Assembly: GCF_004681965.1 (NCBI RefSeq)
Contig: NZ_SMLL01000001.1
Span: forward strand, 310,001-374,000
Source: Ramlibacter rhizophilus
GTDB taxonomy: Bacteria > Pseudomonadota > Gammaproteobacteria > Burkholderiales > Burkholderiaceae_C
Length of the DNA: 64,000 nt
Reading direction: 5' to 3'
Part shown: piece by piece, positions 26,603-33,699 of the stretch
Position numbering within the stretch: the stretch's first letter is position 1
Layout of the letters: the number at the start of each line of letters is the position of its first letter
Program-made: the position numbers and the translations under genes
The notes under the pieces: model-generated
Database searches by the model: none
The model's input: the letters and a program-made list of their open reading frames with translations, nothing else
What the model was told of the DNA's origin: nothing

Positions 26603-27403
26603 ATGAACGCTTCCAACGCCTTCGACGCCGGCGCCCTGGAGGGCCGCGTGGCCGTGGTCACCGGCGCTGCCGGCGGCCTGGGCCTCGGGATCGGCGAGCT
26701 GTTGCATGCCATGGGCGCGTTCGTGGTCAAGGCCGACATCAGCCACCCGGCCGCGCCCGCGCAGGCCGGGCGGGTGCTGACCGTGCGCTGCGACATCGCC
26801 GACCCGGCATCGGTGGCCGCGATGGCGGGCCTCGCGCGCGAGGCCTTCGGCGGCTGCGACGTGCTGGTGAACAACGCCGCAATCTCGGCTTCTCCTGCGA
26901 GCCTGGAGTCCTTGCCGGTCGAACTGTGGGACCGTGTCTTCGCCGTGAACGTGCGTGGCGCGCTGCTGTGCGCGCAGGCGCTGGTGCCCGGCATGTTCGA
27001 GCGGCAGGGCGGCAGCATCGTCAACATCGCGTCCATCGCCGCGCATGCGCCTTCGCGCGTGGGCGCCTATGGCAGCGCCAAGGCCGCCCTGCTGGGGCTG
27101 ACGCAGCAGATGGCGGTGGAGTGGGGCCCCCGGGGCGTCCGCGCGAACTCGATCAGCCCCGGCATGATCCGCACGCCGCTGTCGGAAAAGCACTACCACG
27201 ACGAATCCGTCGTGCACAGGCGCACCGCCCGCATCCCGGCGCGCCGGCTCGGCACCCCTGCCGACATCGCTGGCGCAGTGGCCTTCCTGGCCAGCGATGC
27301 CTCGGCCTACGTCAACGGCCAGGACCTCGTGGTCGATGGCGGCTTCCTCAAGGCCTCGCTGTCCAATCTGTACGACCCGGCTCCGTCCGGGCCCACCCCG
27401 TGA
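26603..27403 (+). CDS. SDR-family NAD(P)-dependent oxidoreductase
   Basis: A 266-residue short-chain dehydrogenase. The cofactor motif is VVTGAAGGLGLGIGEL. The NNAA motif is in DVLVNNAAIS, the catalytic serine in NIASIAAHAP, and the tyrosine and lysine in YGSAK. The end, DLVVDGGFLKASL, is standard. It starts 28 bases after monooxygenase copy 2 and ends 7 bases before the VOC gene. It is likely to oxidise or reduce an intermediate produced by the monooxygenase. Confidence 0.92.
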   Translation: MNASNAFDAGALEGRVAVVTGAAGGLGLGIGELLHAMGAFVVKADISHPAAPAQAGRVLTVRCDIADPASVAAMAGLAREAFGGCDVLVNNAAISASPASLESLPVELWDRVFAVNVRGALLCAQALVPGMFERQGGSIVNIASIAAHAPSRVGAYGSAKAALLGLTQQMAVEWGPRGVRANSISPGMIRTPLSEKHYHDESVVHRRTARIPARRLGTPADIAGAVAFLASDASAYVNGQDLVVDGGFLKASLSNLYDPAPSGPTP

Positions 27404-27410
27404 GCACACC

Positions 27411-27779
27411 ATGGAACCACCCAAGCGCCTGCAGAATGTGTACGTCGTGGCCGAGGAGCCGGCCCGGCTGCACGCCTTCTATGAATCCGCCCTCGGGCTG
27501 CAGCTGAAGTTCCGCGACAAGGACCGCTGGATCCAGTACGGCGTGGGCAACACCAGCGTGGCCCTGGCCTGCCGTGAGGAGGCGCTGCCCGCGACCTCGG
27601 GCGTGGTCATGGTGTTCGAGGTGGGCGACTTCGCGCAGGCGGCCGAGCGCGTGGCCGCCGCGGGTGGCGAGGTCCTCGGCACCCGGGACATGGGCGCCCA
27701 CGGCGCGGTGATGTCGCTGCGCGACCCCGAGGGCAACGTCGTGCAACTCTTCAAGCGGCAGGAAGGACCCCAGCCATGA
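27411..27779 (+). CDS. VOC-family (glyoxalase/dioxygenase fold) protein
   Basis: A 122-residue vicinal-oxygen-chelate protein. Paired beta-alpha-beta modules are visible: LQNVYVVAEEPARLHAFYES at the start and MSLRDPEGNVVQLFKRQ at the end, where the glutamate-type metal ligand of the family would be. The first-module ligand position is not a clear histidine. It could be a lyase, isomerase or non-catalytic binding protein. Its stop overlaps the start of the flavin reductase gene by 4 bases (ATGA). The ATG at 27411 is taken because upstream sequence belongs to the SDR. Confidence 0.85.
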   Translation: MEPPKRLQNVYVVAEEPARLHAFYESALGLQLKFRDKDRWIQYGVGNTSVALACREEALPATSGVVMVFEVGDFAQAAERVAAAGGEVLGTRDMGAHGAVMSLRDPEGNVVQLFKRQEGPQP

Positions 27780-28735
27780 GCGCGCCGGCACCCCGCATCG
27801 ATGCCGTCGAACCCCGGCTGTTCCGCCAGCTCCTGGGCTGCTTTCCCACCGGCGTGGCGGTGATCACCACCCGCACCGCCGAGGGCCGGCCGGTGGGCCT
27901 GACCTGCAACTCGTTCAGCTCGGTCTCGCTGGAGCCGCCGCTGGTGCTGTTCAGCCTGCGCAAGGCCAGCAGCCTGCTGCCCACCTTCGTCGAGGCCGAT
28001 TCGTTCGCGATCAACATCCTCTCGCAAAGCCAGGACGGACTGTCGAGCCGCTTCGCGTCCAGCAAGATCGCGGACAAGTTCGAGGGCGTGGGCTGGCGGC
28101 CCGGCGCGCTGGGCATGCCGCTGATCGACGACTGCCTGGCCAGCTTCGAATGCCGGGTGTTCGCGCGCCACGAGGCCGGCGACCACGACATCTTCATCGG
28201 CGAGGTCCGGCACATGGCCGACGGCTCCGCCGACCAGGCCCTGGTGTTCTACAAGGGGGCCTACATGATGCTGGCCGAGTCGCTGCGCAAGCTGGTGCTC
28301 GAAGGCAAGCTCGACACGGCGGACATCGACGAGGCCTACCGCACCCTGTACGGCACGCTGCTGCGCCTGGCCTGCGCCCGCGCCAGCGAGGCCGAGATCG
28401 ACGAGATCGAGGCCGCCGCCGCCGACATCGAGCGGCACCAGAACAGTGACGCGCTGCCGCACCGGATCGAGGCCACCTCGCGTTTCTTCTCGGCCATCTC
28501 CGTGGCCGGCCACAACGAGGCGCTGCAGCTCATGGCGCAGACCATGACCGTGGTCTCGCGCGAACGCATGAAGCACGTGATCCCGATGCACCCGCGCCCC
28601 GAGGTGCTGCCGCTGCGGCGCAAGGTGGTGCAGTCGCTGCGGGCGCGCGATGCCGAAGGCGCCGCCACGGCGCTGAACGAGCTGATCACCGCCTTGCGCC
28701 GGGACGTGGCCGCGGCCGCGGCAGCGTCGGCCTAG
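27776..28735 (+). CDS. Flavin reductase domain fused to an FCD-like regulatory domain
   Basis: A 319-residue two-domain protein. Residues about 12-165 form a flavin-reductase-like FMN-binding domain (LLGCFPTGVAVITTR, then LTCNSFSSVSLEPPLVLFSL), as in reductase partners of two-component monooxygenases. Residues about 175-315 are all-helical and follow the pattern of the FCD effector domain of FadR/GntR regulators, but with no DNA-binding part. The usual FCD metal ligands look replaced: EATSRFFSAI stands where D..FH is expected. The tail may bind the pathway substrate and control FMNH2 supply. It overlaps the VOC gene by 4 bases and its end overlaps the convergent DUF1854 gene by 4 bases. Confidence 0.82.
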   Translation: MSAPAPRIDAVEPRLFRQLLGCFPTGVAVITTRTAEGRPVGLTCNSFSSVSLEPPLVLFSLRKASSLLPTFVEADSFAINILSQSQDGLSSRFASSKIADKFEGVGWRPGALGMPLIDDCLASFECRVFARHEAGDHDIFIGEVRHMADGSADQALVFYKGAYMMLAESLRKLVLEGKLDTADIDEAYRTLYGTLLRLACARASEAEIDEIEAAAADIERHQNSDALPHRIEATSRFFSAISVAGHNEALQLMAQTMTVVSRERMKHVIPMHPRPEVLPLRRKVVQSLRARDAEGAATALNELITALRRDVAAAAAASA

Positions 28736-29196
28736 AGGAAGCGCTCCAGCACGCCCCGCGACTTGCGGTCCAGCGCCCACCGGTCCGCGATCCGGAAGTT
28801 GATTCCCTCGGCGCTCGCGATCAGCAGGGCGCCGCCGCCCAGGCGCCGGATGTCCTCCTCGCCCTTGAGCACGAAGCGCGTGGGCCCGCGGTCGGTCACG
28901 ACCTCCCAGGTGCTGGGCGTCGAGAAGCTGGAGACGGCCTCGATGCGCAGCACCGTCGGCACGAACTCGCGGTCCGCGAGTTCCTCCTCGATCAGGGCGC
29001 GGTCGGGGGCGGGCAGCTCGTCCAGCCGCGGCAGCCAGGCGAGCTCGCGCCCCTCGGTGTTCACCAGCGACACGCCCTCCGCGGGGGCGGCCAGCGGAAA
29101 GGCGCGCACCGGCACCACGCCCTCGTGCACGCTGCCGTCGGGCTGCGTGAGCACCAGGCGGCCGAAGGCATTGCGTTCGATCCGGAACATGGTCAT
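28732..29196 (-). CDS. DUF1854 family protein, cyanophycin-locus associated
   Basis: A 154-residue soluble protein of the DUF1854 family, with LVLTQPDGSVHEGVVPVRAF near the start and LPAPDRALIEEELADREFVP in the middle. DUF1854 proteins are found beside cyanophycin synthetase genes in many proteobacteria and are named for that association only. Its ATG at 29196 overlaps the stop of the ABC transporter gene by 4 bases, so the two are translationally coupled. Being just downstream of the transporter and divergent from the cphA pair supports a shared role. Confidence 0.85.
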   Translation of the reverse strand: MTMFRIERNAFGRLVLTQPDGSVHEGVVPVRAFPLAAPAEGVSLVNTEGRELAWLPRLDELPAPDRALIEEELADREFVPTVLRIEAVSSFSTPSTWEVVTDRGPTRFVLKGEEDIRRLGGGALLIASAEGINFRIADRWALDRKSRGVLERFL

Positions 29197-31436
29197 TGCC
29201 CCGCGGGATGGGCCGCGTGCGCCGGCGCGGGCCGCTGCACGTCCTCGCCACCGTCTTCCTCGACCCGGCGCGCCTGCGCTTCGTAGAGCCGCCAATAAAA
29301 GCCCTGCCGGGCCATGAGATCGTCGTGCGGGCCGACCTCCACGACGCGGCCGCGGTCCATGACCACCAGCCGGTCGGCCCTGCGCAAGGTGGACAGGCGG
29401 TGCGCGATGGCGATGGTGGTGCGGCCCTGCACCAGGTTGTCCAGCGCCTTCTGGATCTCCTTCTCGGTTTCCGTGTCCACGCTGGAGGTGGCTTCGTCCA
29501 GGATCAGGATGCGCGGGTCGATCAGCAGCGCACGGGCGATGGAGATGCGCTGGCGCTCGCCGCCCGAGAGGCCCTGGCCGCGTTCACCCACCATGGAGTC
29601 GTAGCCCAGCGGCAGGCGCAGGATGAACTCGTGCGCATGGGCGGCGCGCGCCGCGGCCACGATCTCGGCCCGGGTGGCATCCGGGCGCCCGTAGGCGATG
29701 TTCTCCGCGACGGTGCCGAAGAAGAGGAAGGGCTCCTGCAGCACCAGGCCGATGTGGCGCCGGAAGTCGGCCACGGCGAAGCGGCGGATGTCGGTGCCGT
29801 CCACCTTGATCGCACCCTCGCTCACGTCGTAGAAGCGGCAGATCAGGTTGACCAGCGTGCTCTTGCCCGAGCCGCTGTGGCCCACCAGGCCGATCATCTC
29901 GCCCGGCCGGATGGACAGGTCCAGGCCGCGGATGACGCTGCGGTTGCCGTAGCGAAAGCCCAGGCCCTGCAGGTCGATGGCGCCCTGCAACTGGGTGATC
30001 TTCACCGGCTGCGCCGGCTCGGGCACGTTGGAGACGTGGTCCAGGATGTCGAAGATGCGCTTGGCGCCGGCCGCCGCCTTCTGCGTGACCGAGACGATGC
30101 GGCTCATCGAATCCAGCCGCGTGTAGAAGCGCCCGATGTAGGCGATGAAGGCCGTGAGCACGCCCACGGTGATCTCCTGGCGGCTCACCAGCCAGATGCC
30201 GAAGGCCCAGACCACCAGCAGGCCCAGGTCGGTCAGCAGCGAGACCGTGGGCGAGAACAGGCTCCAGGTCTTGTTGAGCCTGTCGTTGACGTTCAGGTTG
30301 GCCTGGTTCGCCTCGCGGAAGCGCTGGGCCTCGCGCCGCTCCTGCGCGAAGGCCTTGACCACGCGGATGCCGGGAATGGTGTCGGCCAGCACGCTGGTCA
30401 CGTCGCCCCAGACGCGGTCGATCTTCTCGAAGCCGGTGCGCAGGCGGTCGCGCACGGCATGGATCATCCAGGCGATGAAGGGCAGGGGCAGCAGGGTCAC
30501 CAGCGCGAGCGAGGGATCGATGGAGAACAGGATCGCCGCCGTCATGGCGAACATCAGGACGTCGGTGGCGAAGTCCAGGGCGTGCAGCGAGAGGAAGACC
30601 GAGATACGGTCGGTCTCGGAGCCGATGCGCGCCACCAGGTCGCCGGTGCGCTTGCTGCCGAAATAGTCCAGGGACAGGTTGAGCAGGTGCTCGAAGGCCG
30701 TGGTGCGCAGGTCGGCCGCGATGCGCTCGGACACCAGGGCCAGCAGCCAGGTGCGCGCCCAGCCCAGGCTCCAGGCCAGCAGGGCCGATGCGAGCAGGCC
30801 GGCCAGCAGCAGCATCACGAAGCCGGGGTCGATGCGCTGGCCGTTCTGGAACGGGATCAGCACCTGGTCCATCAGCGGGATGGTGAGGTAGGGCGGCACC
30901 AGCGTGGCCGCGGTCGAGGCAAGCGTCAGTCCGAAGCCGATGGCGAGCTGCCTGCGGTAGGGGCGGGCGAAGCGGCCCAGGCGCAGCAGCACCCAGGTGG
31001 AGGTGGGGCGGCCGTCGTCGTCGGCTTCGTCCTCGTCCTCGCCTTCGTCGTTCGCGGCCGGCGCCGGCGCCGGCGTGCCAGCCTGCAGGCGCTCGAAGCG
31101 TGCGACGAAGGACAGCACCGCTGCGTGCTGGGCCAGGGTGAAGCGCCACAGGGCCAGCCGTTCCCGGCTGTCCAGCAGTTCCAGCGTGCCGATGCCGCCG
31201 TGGTCGGCGTGGCGCAGGACCATGCCCGCGGCCAGGGGCCACTCGGTCCAGCGCCCCTTGTCCCAGGCGAGCAGGCGCCGCTCGGTCAGGGCCAGCGAAC
31301 CGGGCTGGAACTGCATCGCCGCGTCGATGTCAACCTCCAGGGTGGCCAGGACGTTCTCGTTCTTGTTGAGCCGGCTCTGGAGCGCGTGGCGCCCGTCCGG
31401 GCCCGGCGCTGCGGCGGCCGGAATAGTTGATTGCAT
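29193..31436 (-). CDS. ABC transporter, fused permease-ATPase, cyanophycin-locus associated
   Basis: A 747-residue half-transporter. An N-terminal extension of about 160 residues ends in an acidic stretch (NDEGEDEDEADDDG). A six-helix exporter-type membrane domain follows at about 170-460. The ATPase domain has Walker A GLVGHSGSGKSTLVNL, the signature LSGGERQRISIARAL, Walker B ILILDEATSSVD, and a switch histidine in IAIAHRLSTL. It resembles MsbA/lipid or peptide exporters and would act as a homodimer. It is divergent from the cphA pair with 74 bases between starts. What it moves is unknown; a cyanophycin link is from gene neighbourhood. Confidence 0.9.
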   Translation of the reverse strand: MQSTIPAAAAPGPDGRHALQSRLNKNENVLATLEVDIDAAMQFQPGSLALTERRLLAWDKGRWTEWPLAAGMVLRHADHGGIGTLELLDSRERLALWRFTLAQHAAVLSFVARFERLQAGTPAPAPAANDEGEDEDEADDDGRPTSTWVLLRLGRFARPYRRQLAIGFGLTLASTAATLVPPYLTIPLMDQVLIPFQNGQRIDPGFVMLLLAGLLASALLAWSLGWARTWLLALVSERIAADLRTTAFEHLLNLSLDYFGSKRTGDLVARIGSETDRISVFLSLHALDFATDVLMFAMTAAILFSIDPSLALVTLLPLPFIAWMIHAVRDRLRTGFEKIDRVWGDVTSVLADTIPGIRVVKAFAQERREAQRFREANQANLNVNDRLNKTWSLFSPTVSLLTDLGLLVVWAFGIWLVSRQEITVGVLTAFIAYIGRFYTRLDSMSRIVSVTQKAAAGAKRIFDILDHVSNVPEPAQPVKITQLQGAIDLQGLGFRYGNRSVIRGLDLSIRPGEMIGLVGHSGSGKSTLVNLICRFYDVSEGAIKVDGTDIRRFAVADFRRHIGLVLQEPFLFFGTVAENIAYGRPDATRAEIVAAARAAHAHEFILRLPLGYDSMVGERGQGLSGGERQRISIARALLIDPRILILDEATSSVDTETEKEIQKALDNLVQGRTTIAIAHRLSTLRRADRLVVMDRGRVVEVGPHDDLMARQGFYWRLYEAQARRVEEDGGEDVQRPAPAHAAHPAGQ

Positions 31437-31510
31437 GCGGCGGTGGTGAATAAGCACTGGGCCCGTGCCCTGATCGAGACGCAGATTTTCGCCCAAGCCG
31501 GCATGTGCCC

Positions 31511-33694
31511 ATGAGCAAGAAAAACGACATCCGACTGCTCCGCGTGAACTACCTGCGCGGGCCCAACCTGTGGACCTACCGCCCGGTGCTCGAGACCTGG
31601 CTGGACCTTGGAGAACTGGAAGACTGGCCGTCGAACCGGCTGCCCGGCTGCAACGAACGCCTGACGCAATGGCTGCCGGCCCTGGTCGAGCACCACTGCG
31701 GCGTCGGCGAGCGTGGCGGCTTCCTGCAGCGCCTGGAGGAAGGCACCTGGGCCGGCCACGTGCTGGAACACGTGGTCATCGAACTGCTGAACCTGGCCGG
31801 CATGCCCACCGCCTTCGGCCAGACCCGCAGCACCTCCCAGCGGGGCGTCTATCGCATGGTGTTCCGCGCCCGCGACGAGCAGGTGGCGCGCCGGGCGCTG
31901 GCGCACGGCCACCGGCTGCTGATGGCGGCCATCAACGACGAGCCCTTCGACCTGGCCGGCGCCGTCGCCGACATCACGGAACAGGTGGACCGCTGCTACC
32001 TGGGGCCCAGCACGGCGGCGATTGTCGCGGCCGCGACAGACCGGCAGATCCCGCACATCCGCCTGAACGAGGGCAACCTGGTGCAGCTGGGCTACGGTGC
32101 GCGCCAGCGCCGGATCTGGACGGCGCAGACCGACCGGACCAGCGCCATCGCCCAGGGCATCGCCGGAGACAAGGACCTGACCAAGCGCCTCGTCGCCGGC
32201 TGCGGCGTGCCGGTGCCGGAAGGCCGCGTGGTCGCCACGCCGGCCGAGGCCTGGGAAGCCGCGCAGGACATCGGCCTGCCGGTGGCCGTCAAGCCGACCG
32301 ACGGCAACCACGGCCGCGGCGTGATGCTGGACCTGCGCACGCAGGAGGAGGTCGAGGCCGCCTTCCCGGTCGCCGAGCAGCAGGGCAGCGAGGTTCTGGT
32401 CGAGCGCTATATCCCCGGTGACGAGCACCGGCTGCTGGTGGTGAACGGCGAGGTGGTGGCCGCGGCGCGCGGCGAGACCGCCTGGGTCACGGGGGACGGG
32501 CGTTCGACCGTGCGCCAGCTCGTGGACGCGCAGCTCAATAGCGACCCGCGCCGCGGCGAGAGCGAGGACCACCCCCTGAACCGGCTGGTGTTCGAGGAGG
32601 ACGACGTCATGCTGGGCGAGGTGACCCGCCAGGGCCTCACGCCCGAGGCCGTGCCCGAGGCCGGGCGCAAGGTGCTGATCCAGCGCAACGGCAACCTGGC
32701 CATCGACTGCACCGACCGGGTCCACCCGGAGGTGGAACACATGGCGGCGCTGGCCGCGCGCATCGTCGGCCTGGACATCGCCGGCATCGACCTGGTGGCG
32801 CAGGACATCGGCCGGCCGCTGCACGAGCAGGGCGGCGCCATCGTCGAAGTCAACGCCGGCCCGGGCCTGCTGATGCACCTGAAGCCCGCGGTGGGCAAGC
32901 CGCGCCCCGTGGGCCGGGCCATCGTCGAGGCGCTCTTTCCCAGGGACGGCGAGGACCCCCACGCGGGCCGCGTTCCCATCGTCGGCATCGCCGGCACGCG
33001 CGGCACCACCCGGATCGCCCGGCTGGTCGCCTGGCTCGCGCAGCTGCGCGGCCTGCGCGTGGGCCTGGCCTGCGCCGACGGCCTCTACCTGGATCGCCGC
33101 AGGCTGGCCGCAGGCGACGCGCGCCGCTGGGACCTCGCGCATCGCCTGCTGGTCAATCGCAACGTGGAGGCCGCGGTGTTCGAGAACGACGCCGGCTGCG
33201 TGCTGCGCGACGGCCTGGCCTACGACCGTTGCACCGTCGGCGTGGTCACCGACATGGACGGTTTCGAGGCGCTCGCCGAGTTCGACGTGCAGACCCCCGA
33301 GCAGATGCCCAAGGTGCTGCGCACGCAGATCGACGTGGTGCTGGACGACGGCGTCGGGGTGCTGAACGCCGGCGACGAGCGCGTTGCCGCCCTCGGGGAG
33401 CTGTGCGACGGCGAGGTCATCCTGTATGCGGCCGACGCCCGCACGCCCGCGTTGCAGGCCCACCGCGCCAAGGGCGCCCGTGGCGGCCGCGTGGTCTTCC
33501 TGCAGGGCGGCCGCCCGGTGCTGGCGACCGGCAGCGCCGAGACGCGGCTGGCGCCGCTGTCACCCGCCGTGCGCGGCGACATGGCCGACGACATCCTCCT
33601 GGCCGCGGTCGCCGCCGGCTGGGCGCTCGATATTCCCCCCGACCTGATCATCGCCGGCATCGAGACCTTCGACGCCCACAACGCCGCCCCCTGA
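31511..33694 (+). CDS. CphA-like cyanophycin synthetase paralogue with degenerate C-terminal ATP site
   Basis: A 727-residue relative of cyanophycin synthetase. The N-terminal domain and ATP-grasp domain are intact (LPVAVKPTDGNHGRGVML near residue 257; IVEVNAGPGLLMHL near 445). The C-terminal Mur-ligase-like domain is shortened, and its P-loop reads GTRGTT (495-500), with threonine where the catalytic lysine of GVNGKTT should be. So only one amide-forming site should work. CphA2 enzymes of cyanobacteria also keep one site and polymerise beta-aspartyl-arginine dipeptides. Start is the ATG at 31511; the canonical cphA follows after 5 bases. Confidence 0.9.
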   Translation: MSKKNDIRLLRVNYLRGPNLWTYRPVLETWLDLGELEDWPSNRLPGCNERLTQWLPALVEHHCGVGERGGFLQRLEEGTWAGHVLEHVVIELLNLAGMPTAFGQTRSTSQRGVYRMVFRARDEQVARRALAHGHRLLMAAINDEPFDLAGAVADITEQVDRCYLGPSTAAIVAAATDRQIPHIRLNEGNLVQLGYGARQRRIWTAQTDRTSAIAQGIAGDKDLTKRLVAGCGVPVPEGRVVATPAEAWEAAQDIGLPVAVKPTDGNHGRGVMLDLRTQEEVEAAFPVAEQQGSEVLVERYIPGDEHRLLVVNGEVVAAARGETAWVTGDGRSTVRQLVDAQLNSDPRRGESEDHPLNRLVFEEDDVMLGEVTRQGLTPEAVPEAGRKVLIQRNGNLAIDCTDRVHPEVEHMAALAARIVGLDIAGIDLVAQDIGRPLHEQGGAIVEVNAGPGLLMHLKPAVGKPRPVGRAIVEALFPRDGEDPHAGRVPIVGIAGTRGTTRIARLVAWLAQLRGLRVGLACADGLYLDRRRLAAGDARRWDLAHRLLVNRNVEAAVFENDAGCVLRDGLAYDRCTVGVVTDMDGFEALAEFDVQTPEQMPKVLRTQIDVVLDDGVGVLNAGDERVAALGELCDGEVILYAADARTPALQAHRAKGARGGRVVFLQGGRPVLATGSAETRLAPLSPAVRGDMADDILLAAVAAGWALDIPPDLIIAGIETFDAHNAAP

Positions 33695-33699
33695 GAAGC

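Noticed and set aside
29193..31436. Reading the ABC protein as a drug-resistance pump
   Set aside because: The exporter fold fits many substrates, and the DUF1854/cphA neighbourhood is a better guide than generic similarity.
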